From the NCBI GenBank assembly GCA_023423895.1, contig JAFAER010000045.1, forward strand, positions 31,127 through 95,126: a stretch of DNA of 64,000 nucleotides, given 5' to 3'. Source of the stretch: Pseudomonadota bacterium. Its GTDB lineage: Bacteria; Myxococcota_A; Polyangia; Polyangiales; Polyangiaceae. This document shows positions 35,280-43,696 of this stretch, one piece after another. A program made the position numbers and the translations under genes. The stretch's first letter is position 1, and each line of letters opens with the position of its first letter. Below the pieces are notes generated by a model. That model was not told the DNA's origin. It saw only the letters and a program-made list of their open reading frames with translations, and ran no database searches.

Positions 35280-35724
35280 AGGCGGACCAAAAAGCGAGAA
35301 CGCGTGCCACTGCGGGGGTCGAGCGGCCGAAGCGCCAAGCCTCGAGCCCACGACCGCCTCGCGTCTTCCACGAGGGAATGTCGTACATTCTGGCCAAAGC
35401 GCCCTGCCCGTCAACAGCGAAGACAAGAGGAGGTCCGATCGGTCACTCCCGAGGGCGCTCGCCGGGACGAGCCCTCTCGGCAAAACCGGGCTCCAGCGCG
35501 GCGCCGCGCAACCAGGAAAAGAGGGCAGGAGCAGGCAAAGAAGAGCGTCCGGACTGGGCGGGGCCCGGATCGAGACGCGCGGCGGGAAGCGGGGCGGGGC
35601 CCGGGTCGAGACGCGGGGCGGAAAGCGAGATGGCTGCCGAGCGGTGGTCAACGCGGCATCGCGTGCCCGAGGACTTGCCTGGTCGACGTGAGGGTCTGCT
35701 ACGCTCGTGAAAGGTCGAACAGCT
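35280..35724. other. Gene-free stretch between divergent genes
   Basis: About 445 bases between the hypothetical gene and the PilZ gene. It must hold both promoters, but I cannot place -10/-35 boxes with confidence. The right half is extremely G/C-rich and contains a two-copy 36-bp repeat. The left half includes a less GC-rich stretch near 35385-35435. Confidence 0.5.
35556..35626. repeat. Two-copy direct repeat, 36-bp period
   Basis: Copies at 35556-35590 and 35592-35626 match at all but three of 35 positions and share the core cggggcccgg and tcgagacgcg. The repeat lies about 100 bases upstream of the PilZ start, in non-coding DNA. Confidence 0.85.
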
Positions 35725-36195
35725 GTGTCCGAACGATCGAATCCCCCTGGCGGCTCACCGCCTCCGCCTGGTGGCTCGGGACTGAACAAGCTCCCGAGCG
35801 GCCTTCATGCGATGCGTCGCGGCGGAGCGCGCCGTGAGGTGACGGAGCGCGTGACGCTTCGCGCCGATGACGGTCGCGTACTGGAAGGTTGGGCGCTCAA
35901 CGTGAGTCGCGGCGGCCTTCGTGCGATCCTCGAAGACAAGGTCGTGCTCGGTCAGAAGTTCGACATCGGCCTGGGCACGGACGAGGTGATTCACCGTGCC
36001 GGGCGCATCGTCTGGATCCAGGAGGAGCCGGACGGCGTCATCGTCGGAATCGAGTTCACCGGCCTCTCGGGTACGCACAAGTCCGTTCCACCGCCCCCGC
36101 CGGGCGCCAGCGAGCTGCAGCTCTCAACGGTGACCGCGGTGACCGCGGCGCCCGCAACGCCGGGCTCCGACGACGACGGCTCGAAGAGCCCCTGA
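35725..36195 (+). CDS. PilZ domain protein
   Basis: 156 residues from GTG 35725, with GAAAGG ten bases upstream; a GTG at 35707 would add six residues. After a Pro/Gly-rich lead the PilZ domain covers about residues 30-110. The Arg-rich loop is ARREVTERV and the second motif is NVSRGGLRAIL, the D/NxSxxG element for cyclic-di-GMP contact. The first motif (RRxxR form) is degenerate (GARREVTER), so binding may be weak. PilZ proteins tie c-di-GMP to motility or surface behaviour; the pilC/pilS genes lie about 5 kb away. A Ser/Thr/Ala-rich tail ends the protein. Confidence 0.82.
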   Translation: MSERSNPPGGSPPPPGGSGLNKLPSGLHAMRRGGARREVTERVTLRADDGRVLEGWALNVSRGGLRAILEDKVVLGQKFDIGLGTDEVIHRAGRIVWIQEEPDGVIVGIEFTGLSGTHKSVPPPPPGASELQLSTVTAVTAAPATPGSDDDGSKSP

Positions 36196-36372
36196 TTCGG
36201 AAGCGCGAGCCACGCCGTCGAGCTCGGTGTCGACCTTCCCTGGCGCACGGAGTCGTGCGACATAGGACGGGATGACGCAAGGATCGGCCCGTGCGTGGGT
36301 CCTCCACTGGATCGTCCGAGGCGTTGCACGCACGCCGGACGGGGCGGAGGTCCACCAGGCGAGCGGTCGAAA

Positions 36373-36395
36373 GGACGGCCCCTTCGGCCGCGTCC
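36373..36395 (+). terminator. Possible terminator after the PilZ gene
   Basis: GGACGGCC (36373-36380), loop ccttc, then GGCCGCGTCC (36386-36395) pair with a two-base bulge. It lies in the 262-base gap before the spermidine synthase-like gene, which otherwise holds no gene. A second small dyad, GGCTCC/GGAGCC, sits at 36434-36447 just before that gene. Confidence 0.3.
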
Positions 36396-36457
36396 GCGCG
36401 TACCTTCGAAGTTACGGAATCGAGAAGGGCTGAGGCTCCCCGGAGCCCGGAGCGCCG

Positions 36458-38779
36458 ATGAGCGAGCTCTCCCTGAAGCGGTCGTCCGAGGCCACGATTC
36501 ATCTGTCCTTCGCGGGCACGATCTTCGTCGGCGCGATGCTGCTGTTCGCATGCCAGCCGATGATCGCGCGGATGATCGTGCCACTGCTCGGTGGAGCGCC
36601 CGCGGTCTGGATCGTCTGTTCGCTCTGCTTCCAGACGCTCTTGCTCGCCGGCTATGGCTACGCGCATTTCGTCGGCACGCGGATGCGCGTCCGCGCTCAG
36701 GTTGTCCTGCAGCTCACGCTCGTGGGCTCGGTGTTCTTCGTGCTCCCCATCGCCGTCGACGACGGCATGGTGCAGCGGCTGACGACGGGGCACCCGACGG
36801 TGGGGCTCCTGCTGCTACTGCTCCGGACGATCGGCCTCCCGTTCTTCGTCTTGTCGACGAGCTCGCCGCTGCTCCAGCGTTGGTTCGCGGAGCTCGGCGA
36901 ACGGGACCCATACCATCTGTATGCCGCGAGCAACGCCGGCAGCATGCTTGCTCTCCTGGGCTATCCGCTCGTGGCCGAGCCCCTGCTCTCGGTCAAAGCG
37001 CAGAGCCGCACATTTCACACCGTCTTCGGTGTGTACACGGCGCTTCTTGTCCTCTGCGCCTTCCGCGCCATGCGCAGCAAGGCCGCGATCTCGTCGCGCA
37101 CCGACACGACGCCGGCGCCGCCGCAGGTCCGCATCGAGCAGTTGGCGGAGCAGTTGGCGGACGTCGTACCGGCGTCCGTGCCGGCATCTCGCGGGAAGAG
37201 CCGTTGGGCCGAGCGCCTCGTCTGGATCGGCCTCGCGTTCGCACCTTCGAGCCTTCTGCTCGGCGCGACCGAGTACGTCACCACGGACATCGCGAGCGTC
37301 CCGCTGCTGTGGGTGTTGCCGCTGGCGCTCTACCTGCTGTCGTTCATCATCGCGTTCGCGAAGCGGCAGATCATCGGGCCGGTCGTCCTCTCTCGTGCAA
37401 CGGCGCTCGTCGCGGCGCTCGTCGTCGCGATCACGCTCGCTGGCGTCGCGGGGCCCGCGTGGCTCGTCGTCGGCGCGCACATGCTGCTCCTTTTGCTCGC
37501 CAGCGTGGTGTGTCGCCGCGGGCTGGCCGAACGCCGGCCGCCGGTCTCGCGCCTGACCGAGTTCTATCTGCTGATGTCCGTCGGCGGCGTGCTCGGTGGA
37601 GCGTTCAACGGGCTCTTCGCCCCGTTCGTGTTCGACGACCTCTTCGAATACCCGATCGCGATCGGGCTGGTCTGTCTCGCGCGCACGGTGCTCGAGCCGA
37701 AGTCGACGACGTCGAGTCGCAACGACCTGCTGCGCGACGTGTTGCTCGGCTCGGGGCTCGGCGTGGTGACGTATGGGCTCGTGAAGCTCGGCGCGACGCG
37801 GAACGTCGACCCGCAGTCGTCGTTCGTGTGGATGTTCGGCGTGCCGATCGTGCTCGCGTACGTCTGGTCGAAGAGACCGGTGCGCTACGCCCTGGCCGTC
37901 GCCGGCTTGCTCCTCGCAGGCATGAGCCATGGCGGGTTCCGCGGCAAGATCCTGTCGGCCGATCGCGGATTTTTCGGTGTGCTCCAGGTGACGAGGGAGC
38001 GCGAAGGACGCTTCCAGCTGCTCGTCTCGGGGCGGACGATGCACGGAAAGCAGGCGCTCGCGCCCGGCTCCGAGCACGTGCCGCTCGCGTATTACCACCC
38101 CACCGGGCCCGCCGGTGACGTGCTCGGTCCGTTGCCGGCAGCGAGGTCGGGCGATGCGGTCTCGAAGCTCGCGCCGCGTCGTGTCGGTGTCATCGGGCTG
38201 GGGATCGGCTCGCTCGCCGCCTATGCGCGCCCAGGCGACGAGTGGACCTTCTTCGAGATCAACCCGGCCGTCGTCGACGTCGCGTGGAGCCACTTCACCT
38301 TCCTGGAGCATGCGCGGACCACGGCGAAGGTCGACGTGGAGGTCGGCGATGCCCGCCTTCGCCTTCGTGAGGGAGCGGAAGACCGCTTCGACATCCTCGT
38401 GCTCGATGCGTTCAGCTCGGATGCCGTGCCGGTCCATCTCGTCACGCGCGAGGCGCTCGTCGTCTACCGACGTGCGCTTCGTCCTGGTGGCCTGCTCCTG
38501 GCCCATGTGTCGAACAACCATGTCCGCCTCCCGCCCGTCTTCGGCGCTCTCGCGCGCGAGTCCGGCCTCATCGCGCTCGGGAAGAACGACGACTCCCCGA
38601 GCCCGGAAGACAAGCTTGCCGGCAAAGACGCATCCGAGTGGGTCGTTCTCGCGGAGACGCGTGCGGACGTCGACCTGCTCATTCGTGGCAGCAAGGATTG
38701 GAAGGCGCTGCGAGCGCCGTCGTCGCAGCGGGTTTGGACCGACGACTACGCGGACGTGCTCGGCGCCCTGCGGTTCTGA
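36458..38779 (+). CDS. Membrane-fused spermidine synthase-like protein
   Basis: 773 residues with GGAG five bases before the ATG. The first 500 residues hold about a dozen membrane helices, beginning FAGTIFVGAMLLFACQPMIARM. They contain the SNAGSMLALLGYPLVAEP motif typical of fused spermidine synthases. The C-terminal domain (about 530-770) is a spermidine-synthase-like Rossmann fold. Its SAM-type motif is RRVGVIGLGIGSLAAYARPG near residue 577, followed by WTFFEINPAVVDVA and LVLDAFSSDAVPVHLVTREAL. The substrate need not be putrescine: this fused family is uncharacterised in most bacteria. It ends in a convergent gap with a strong terminator. Confidence 0.9.
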   Translation: MSELSLKRSSEATIHLSFAGTIFVGAMLLFACQPMIARMIVPLLGGAPAVWIVCSLCFQTLLLAGYGYAHFVGTRMRVRAQVVLQLTLVGSVFFVLPIAVDDGMVQRLTTGHPTVGLLLLLLRTIGLPFFVLSTSSPLLQRWFAELGERDPYHLYAASNAGSMLALLGYPLVAEPLLSVKAQSRTFHTVFGVYTALLVLCAFRAMRSKAAISSRTDTTPAPPQVRIEQLAEQLADVVPASVPASRGKSRWAERLVWIGLAFAPSSLLLGATEYVTTDIASVPLLWVLPLALYLLSFIIAFAKRQIIGPVVLSRATALVAALVVAITLAGVAGPAWLVVGAHMLLLLLASVVCRRGLAERRPPVSRLTEFYLLMSVGGVLGGAFNGLFAPFVFDDLFEYPIAIGLVCLARTVLEPKSTTSSRNDLLRDVLLGSGLGVVTYGLVKLGATRNVDPQSSFVWMFGVPIVLAYVWSKRPVRYALAVAGLLLAGMSHGGFRGKILSADRGFFGVLQVTREREGRFQLLVSGRTMHGKQALAPGSEHVPLAYYHPTGPAGDVLGPLPAARSGDAVSKLAPRRVGVIGLGIGSLAAYARPGDEWTFFEINPAVVDVAWSHFTFLEHARTTAKVDVEVGDARLRLREGAEDRFDILVLDAFSSDAVPVHLVTREALVVYRRALRPGGLLLAHVSNNHVRLPPVFGALARESGLIALGKNDDSPSPEDKLAGKDASEWVVLAETRADVDLLIRGSKDWKALRAPSSQRVWTDDYADVLGALRF

Positions 38780-38839
38780 AGACGCGGCGGAGCGAACCTA
38801 CGCAGCGGTCTCGCGTGCGGTCTCTGCGGACAAAGCAGC

Positions 38840-38868
38840 GAGACGCGAAGCGGTTCGCCTCGCGTCTC
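38840..38868. terminator. Strong stem-loop between convergent genes
   Basis: GAGACGCGA (38840-38848) and TCGCGTCTC (38860-38868) form a perfect 9-bp stem that continues, after one mismatch, with GCG/CGC around a GTT loop. It sits midway between the spermidine synthase-like stop (38779) and the mlaC stop (38932), so it can serve both strands. Confidence 0.6.
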
Positions 38869-38883
38869 GTCTCGTCTCGTCTC
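38864..38883. repeat. GTCTC x4 microsatellite
   Basis: Four exact tandem copies of GTCTC, starting inside the right arm of the terminator stem and running past it. Probably slippage-derived. Confidence 0.9.
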
Positions 38884-38931
38884 GTGGTGGGCGTGTGTGC
38901 GTGATCGATCGGGATCGAGTGGCCGCAGCGG

Positions 38932-39564
38932 CTACTTCTTCTTGATCTTGTCGCGGAGCTTCTGGACGAAGTACGGGTAACCCTGACCCGGCGTCGTCAG
39001 CATTTTGTGCGACTGATCGTAGTAGTTCTTCGAGAGGATCGAGCCCTCGGTCACGAGGTCGATCACCTTGTGCGTCGAGCCGTTGCTCTTGATGATGTAG
39101 TCGACCTGCACGGCCGGCTCGCGCGGCTTCGCCTTGTTCTTCGCCTCGGTCCGGACCTTCGAGATGTCCGTGCCCTGCTCTTTGGCGCCCCGGTACGAGA
39201 CATCGAAGTCGCGCGTCTTGTAGGCGTTCTCGCGGTACTTCTTCTCGACGAGGCCCTTGAAGAGCTCGGTGACTTCCTTCTTCTGGGCGTCATTGAGCTC
39301 ATCCCAGTGATTGGTGCAGTTCGGGATCGTCGCAGGGCAGGGCTTGCCGAGCGCCCGCTGCGCGATCTCCGAGTAGTCGACCATGCCGTCGATCGCCTTC
39401 GTGACCTCTGCCTGAGGGGCGTTCGCGTCGACCAGCTTCTTGATCTGGCTGTGCTCGCGCTCCACGAACGACTGAGCTCCAGCTACGTCGGCGGACGCCG
39501 CGAGCGAGAGGGTGGTGAGGCTGAGCCCGAGGAACACTGCACGAACGACGTGACGGAACCGCAT
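38932..39564 (-). CDS. mlaC: MlaC/Ttg2D-like phospholipid-binding protein
   Basis: 210 residues from ATG 39564, preceded by AGGAG five bases upstream; the longer frame was discarded. A cleavable signal peptide ends at SLAASADVAGAQ. The mature protein has the MlaC plan: a helical start (VEREHSQIKKLVDANAPQ), DYSEIAQRALGK, ELNDAQKKEVTELFKGLVEKKY, a beta region with VQVDYIIKSNG, and the closing YYDQSHKMLTTPGQGYPYFVQKLRDKIKKK. MlaC shuttles phospholipids across the periplasm to keep the outer membrane asymmetric. The mlaEFD partners are not in this window. It lies 144 bases downstream of pilS and may have its own promoter. Confidence 0.85.
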   Translation of the reverse strand: MRFRHVVRAVFLGLSLTTLSLAASADVAGAQSFVEREHSQIKKLVDANAPQAEVTKAIDGMVDYSEIAQRALGKPCPATIPNCTNHWDELNDAQKKEVTELFKGLVEKKYRENAYKTRDFDVSYRGAKEQGTDISKVRTEAKNKAKPREPAVQVDYIIKSNGSTHKVIDLVTEGSILSKNYYDQSHKMLTTPGQGYPYFVQKLRDKIKKK

Positions 39565-39696
39565 TGGTCTCCTGTCTGGGGTCCTCCGCTCGTGGAACGA
39601 GTCGGGCGAGGGGAGGAGCTGGTGGCTTGCCGGTTGGACGAACCCGTGGCCAGCGCGATTCATGCCGCGGGGGCAGAATCGAAACAAGCGATATCG

Positions 39697-39715
39697 TTCA
39701 GTTCTATTTCAGTTC
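39697..39715 (-). promoter_or_regulatory. Direct repeat GAACTGAA x2 upstream of mlaC
   Basis: On the minus strand GAACTGAA occurs twice, 11 bases apart (39715-39708 and 39704-39697). It overlaps the pilS stop and starts an unusually A/T-rich patch that leads into the 144-base gap before mlaC. Spacing near one helical turn is what a regulator binding two half-sites would need; no regulator is known. Confidence 0.25.
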
Positions 39716-41133
39716 TCGCCAGACCGTGACCGCGCGTTCTCGGCCGGTGTGACACCATGATCCGATGCGAGGTCCAGGCCCGACGTTGCGGACCTTCTAG
39801 TCGCGGACGGCGCACGTGCAAGGCGGACGGCGAAGGTCGCACCCCTCGCGGCGCCGCCGTTGATGCCGCCAGAACCTTCGATTTCCGAGACGTTACGTAC
39901 TTCGATGCTCGCGCCGAGCCCGGCATGGTCGTCGATGATGCGCCGGACGACCGCGAGCCCGATGCCTGCGCCTTGCGATCGCGTCGTGAAGAAGGCGTCG
40001 AAGATCTTCTCCTGCGAGCTCGGAGCAATGCCCGGTCCGCTGTCGGAGACCGCCATGAGGACGCGTCCGTCTCGTTCGTCGTCGCGCACCTTCACGTGGA
40101 CGGAGGATCCTGCGCCGCTCGCCTGGACGCCGTTGCGGACGAGGTTCCACAGGACCTGTTTCATCTGGGCGCCGTCGCACATCGCCCAGACGGGCGTGGC
40201 GGGACCGTCGTACGCGACCTCGACGTCGCCCGCGCCACTGCGCTCGGACCGCGACGCCAGCTCGACGACGTCGCGTGCAAGCGCAGCGACGTCGACCGCC
40301 TCGGGCTCCGGACGACGAGGTCGCGCGAGGTCCATCATGTCGGAGACGAGATGGTTCAGGCGCCCGGCTTCGCGCTGGATGATGTCGCAGAGGCGCCGGT
40401 CTTCTTCGGTGAGGCCTGGCGCTTCGCGCAGTAGCTCGATCGAACCGCGGATCGATCCGAGCGGGTTGCGGATCTCGTGCGCGAGCCCGGCTGCGATCCG
40501 GCCGAGGACTGCGAGTCGCTCGGCGGTGGCGGCGCGGGCGTTGGCTTCCTGAAGGGCGCCTCCCGTTCGTCGCAGGCGATCGGCGAGATACCCAGCGAGC
40601 AGCGCGACGATGATGATGCCGAGGGTGTTGACCCCGAGCGGATAGACGATGCCTTCCCAGTCGAGCGCGTAGTTGCCGGCACGCTGATCCGCCGGCGGCG
40701 CGATCCAGCGAAAGCCGAAGCCCGCACAGAGGCCGGCATACGCGCCGATTCCCGTGATGGCGGCGATCGCGGCGCCGCGTAGTCCGATGAGGACCGCGCC
40801 GACGAGGCAGGTCAGGCCGTAGAAGGACGTCGCCCCGCTCGTCGCCCCGCCCGTGACGTAGACGATCGTCGTCCACGTGAGCTGATCGAGGAACACCTGC
40901 GCCTCGGCCAGCCGGCGCAGATGTCTTCGCTGTCGGAGCACGGTCGCGTAGATCCCGGCGAGCGCGAATGCCGCGCCGATCGACGCGAGCAGGAAGGTCT
41001 GGCTCTGCGGGTACTGGCTGAGCGCGCCCTTCAAGTAGAAGAACGCCGTCGCGCCGAGGAGCAGGGTGAGAAAACCGAGGCGAAGCCCCGTCACCCATGC
41101 AAGCCGGTTCACGAGGCGGTCGTCGGTCTCCAC
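39709..41133 (-). CDS. pilS: Sensor histidine kinase, PilS-like
   Basis: 474 residues from a GTG start. About six membrane helices in residues 15-195 form the sensor, as in PilS. The cytoplasmic part has an H-box with the phospho-accepting His in LAHEIRNPLGSIRGSIELL, an N-box QVLWNLVRNGVQA, G-boxes DSGPGIAP and GAGIGLAVVRRIIDDH, and an F-box KIFDAFFTT. It follows pilC by 33 bases. In Myxococcus and Pseudomonas PilS works with the NtrC-type regulator PilR to control pilin transcription. No pilR follows here, so the cognate regulator must be elsewhere. PilS identity rests on topology and position. Confidence 0.85.
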   Translation of the reverse strand: METDDRLVNRLAWVTGLRLGFLTLLLGATAFFYLKGALSQYPQSQTFLLASIGAAFALAGIYATVLRQRRHLRRLAEAQVFLDQLTWTTIVYVTGGATSGATSFYGLTCLVGAVLIGLRGAAIAAITGIGAYAGLCAGFGFRWIAPPADQRAGNYALDWEGIVYPLGVNTLGIIIVALLAGYLADRLRRTGGALQEANARAATAERLAVLGRIAAGLAHEIRNPLGSIRGSIELLREAPGLTEEDRRLCDIIQREAGRLNHLVSDMMDLARPRRPEPEAVDVAALARDVVELASRSERSGAGDVEVAYDGPATPVWAMCDGAQMKQVLWNLVRNGVQASGAGSSVHVKVRDDERDGRVLMAVSDSGPGIAPSSQEKIFDAFFTTRSQGAGIGLAVVRRIIDDHAGLGASIEVRNVSEIEGSGGINGGAARGATFAVRLARAPSATRRSATSGLDLASDHGVTPAENARSRSGEN

Positions 41134-41166
41134 GTCCCGCGCCTTCTGCCGGCACCCTCGCGGGCG

Positions 41167-42378
41167 CTAGTTCGCCTTGATCTTGCCAGCGATGCTGAAG
41201 ATCGGCAGGTACATCGCGATGAGGACGACACCGACGGTGCCGCCGATGCCGACCATCATGACCGGCTCGATGAGGCTCGTCATCGCGGCCACGGCGACGT
41301 CGACCTCTTCTTCGTAGAAGTCGGCGATCTTGCCAAGCATGGCGTCGAGCGCGCCCGTCTGCTCGCCAACGCCGACCATCTGCACGACCATCGGCGGGAA
41401 GACGTTCGTCTCCATGAGGGGCGCGGCCATGTTCTTGCCCTCGGAGATCTTGGCACGCGCGTACATGATCGCTTCCTCGACGACGACGTTGCCCGACGTC
41501 TTGGCGACGATCTCCATCGCGTCGAGGATGGGAACGCCCGACGAGAGGAGCGTGCCGAGCGTCCGCGTGAAGCGCGCGACGGCGATCTTCCGGAGCACCG
41601 GCCCCATGACGGGCATCTTGAGGAAGAGCGTGTGGAAGAGCTTCTTCCCGCGCGGCGTCTTGTAGAAGTACGAGATGCCGACCGCCCCGCCGATCCCCGC
41701 GACGAGGATGAACGGCAGGTAGCTGATGAACGTCTCGGAGAGGGTGATGACGACCTGCGTGAGCCAGGGCAACGCGTCGTCCGAACCGAGGTCCTTGAAG
41801 ATGTTCTTGAAGGACGGGATGACCCATCCGAGCAAGATGCCGAGCACACCGGTGAAGATGACGAGGACGGCGCTCGGATAGACCATGGCGCCGCGGAGCT
41901 GACGGCGTAGCTTGATCGCCTTCTCGTTGTAGACGGCGAGGCGCTGGAGGATGGTGTCGAGGATGCCGCCGACCTCGCCTGCCTGGACGAGGTTGACGTA
42001 GAGCGCATCGAACACCTTCGGGTGCCTCCGGAGGGAGTCGCTGAAGGTGGCGCCCTGCTCGACGTTCGCCTTCACGTCACGCAGGATGACCGCGAAGTTC
42101 TTGTTGTCCGTCTGGTTGCAGAGGATGTCGAGGCACTGGACGATCGGCAGACCCGCGTCGATCATCGTCGCGAAGAGACGGGTGAACGTCACGACGTCGC
42201 GGAGGTCGACGCCGGTGCCGAACTTCAGGTTCAACGCGGCGGACTTCTTCTTGATCTTGGTCGGCATCAGCTGCTGACCACGAAGGCGTGCCTGGACCGC
42301 CGGCTCGTCGTCGGCCTCCATGACGCCCTTGCGCAGCTCCCCCGTGCGTGCGCGCGCCTCCCAGACGAATTCCGCCAT
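41167..42378 (-). CDS. pilC: Type IV pilus inner-membrane platform protein PilC
   Basis: 403 residues, the standard length. It is the polytopic platform that transmits ATPase motion to the pilus base. The tandem T2SF domains are clear: VVTFTRLFATMIDAGLPIVQCLDIL and VARFTRTLGTLLSSGVPILDAMEIVAKTSG. Each is followed by GATFSDSLRRHPKVFD or GKNMAAPLMETNVFPPMVVQMVGVGEQTG. Three or four hydrophobic helices are visible near residues 170, 220 and 375. The N-terminal FVWEARARTGELRKGVMEA is typical. pilB and pilT, usual upstream partners, are not present: the upstream gene is divergent. A near-perfect dyad lies in the short shared promoter gap. Confidence 0.96.
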   Translation of the reverse strand: MAEFVWEARARTGELRKGVMEADDEPAVQARLRGQQLMPTKIKKKSAALNLKFGTGVDLRDVVTFTRLFATMIDAGLPIVQCLDILCNQTDNKNFAVILRDVKANVEQGATFSDSLRRHPKVFDALYVNLVQAGEVGGILDTILQRLAVYNEKAIKLRRQLRGAMVYPSAVLVIFTGVLGILLGWVIPSFKNIFKDLGSDDALPWLTQVVITLSETFISYLPFILVAGIGGAVGISYFYKTPRGKKLFHTLFLKMPVMGPVLRKIAVARFTRTLGTLLSSGVPILDAMEIVAKTSGNVVVEEAIMYARAKISEGKNMAAPLMETNVFPPMVVQMVGVGEQTGALDAMLGKIADFYEEEVDVAVAAMTSLIEPVMMVGIGGTVGVVLIAMYLPIFSIAGKIKAN

Positions 42379-42390
42379 GCCAAGGAAAGG

Positions 42391-42416
42391 TTACCGGCCG
42401 GAAAGCCGGTCGGTAA
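42391..42416. promoter_or_regulatory. Inverted repeat between pilC and the serine hydrolase
   Basis: The arms TTACCGGCCGG (42391-42401) and CCGGTCGGTAA (42406-42416) match at 10 of 11 positions around AAAG. They fill more than half of the 48-base divergent gap. The dyad is an operator candidate for one or both genes; it would also fold in either leader RNA. Confidence 0.5.
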
Positions 42417-42426
42417 AGTATCCGCC

Positions 42427-43629
42427 GTGCAGGCCGTCCCAGTTTTGTCGCCGGCTGAGATCGAAGGCAAAGACGAAAACGCCCTTGCGCGCGTCCTCGT
42501 CGCGAAGGGCGTCGCGCCCGACGCCGCCGTCGGGTGGGCCGTTCGGACTGGAAAAGGGACGCGAGAAGGGACGGGAAAGGACTGGGTGCTTGGAGGAGGT
42601 CGCACCGCGAAGAGCGCCCGGTCGAAGCCAGCGCTCGAGCTCGGTACGGATCCCGGTCCCGCGCCCATCTTCGACCTTGCGAGCCTGACGAAGCCGATGA
42701 CGGCGTTCGCGCTCGCGCGGAGCACGCGGCTCCGGCGCACGGATCGCCTCGGCGACGTACTTAGCGAAGCGCGTGGAACGGCGAGCGAGGGGTTGACACT
42801 GGAGCTGCTGCTCGCGCATCGCGGCGGCCTCGAGGCCCACCTCCCTCTGTACGAGCCGCTCGTCACGGGCGGGCGGATCGAGCGGTCGAGTGCGCTGCGA
42901 AGGATCGCAGCGGCAAGACGCTCCGATGCGCCCGGGGCGATCCCCGAAGAAGGTTTCGCGCCAATTTACAGCGACCTCGGCTACGCGCTCGTCGGTGAGG
43001 CGCTCGCCCGCGCAGAAGGCGCCATCGACGCGGGAGAGGTGATCGAGCGCCTGGTCGTCGAACCGCTCGGTCAGAGCGAGCTCGGGACCGCACGTTCGCT
43101 CGCGACGCGAGACGGCGTCGACTTCGCATCGCGCGTTCGACCGACGGAGGTCGTCCCGTGGAGGGGAGGTGAGGTCCGCGGCGTGGTCCACGACGAGAAT
43201 GCCTGGGCGCTCAGCGGCTCCGGAGGCTCCGGTCATGCGGGGATGTTCGGCGTCGTCGAGGCGGTGCTCGCGTTCGGATGCGCCGCGCTCGACGCGATCG
43301 CGCACGGCACGGGTCCGCTCGCAGCGGGCGATCTCACCTGGCTCGTGCGCGCTCGACCCGGCGGGTCGCTGCGCGCTGGCTTCGACGGCAAGAGCGAGAG
43401 CGGCTCGAGCGCTGGCGATCGCGCGGGACCCCGGACGTTCGGACATCTCGGCTTCACCGGTACGAGCTTGTGGATCGATCCCGACGCGGAGGCCGTCGTC
43501 GTGGCGCTCACGAATCGCGTGCACCCTACACGCGACAACGTGGCCATCCGTGCCGCGCGTCCGGTTGTCCACGATGCGCTCTTTGCGCTCGCCGCGGCGT
43601 GCCGTGCGAAGCGCCGGACGGTGGGTTGA
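42427..43629 (+). CDS. Serine hydrolase, class C beta-lactamase-like family
   Basis: 400 residues from GTG 42427; the longer frame runs antisense into pilC. Family motifs are SLTK (Ser86 nucleophile, Lys89) within FDLASLTKPMTAFAL, YSDLGY in the YxN position, and GHLGFTGTSLWIDP in the KTG position, where His replaces Lys. This HxG variant is normal for esterase- and peptidase-like members (EstB, D-aminopeptidase, CubicO-like) and argues against true beta-lactamase. No clear signal peptide is present, so it may act in the cytoplasm. The gene is divergent from pilC. Confidence 0.85.
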   Translation: MQAVPVLSPAEIEGKDENALARVLVAKGVAPDAAVGWAVRTGKGTREGTGKDWVLGGGRTAKSARSKPALELGTDPGPAPIFDLASLTKPMTAFALARSTRLRRTDRLGDVLSEARGTASEGLTLELLLAHRGGLEAHLPLYEPLVTGGRIERSSALRRIAAARRSDAPGAIPEEGFAPIYSDLGYALVGEALARAEGAIDAGEVIERLVVEPLGQSELGTARSLATRDGVDFASRVRPTEVVPWRGGEVRGVVHDENAWALSGSGGSGHAGMFGVVEAVLAFGCAALDAIAHGTGPLAAGDLTWLVRARPGGSLRAGFDGKSESGSSAGDRAGPRTFGHLGFTGTSLWIDPDAEAVVVALTNRVHPTRDNVAIRAARPVVHDALFALAAACRAKRRTVG

Positions 43630-43696
43630 GACGCCCGCGGTCCGATGCGGCCCAAGTTTGTGGTCTTGCGACGGCCAGCATAGGCTGTGACGAAAG

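Noticed and set aside
35290..35789. Upstream half of the open frame ending at 34845
   Set aside because: Pro/Arg/Ser low-complexity translation over a DNA repeat; only the last 144-168 codons look like protein.
42427..43629. True AmpC-type beta-lactamase
   Set aside because: The KTG position reads HLG and no signal peptide is seen, which fits esterase/peptidase-like members better.
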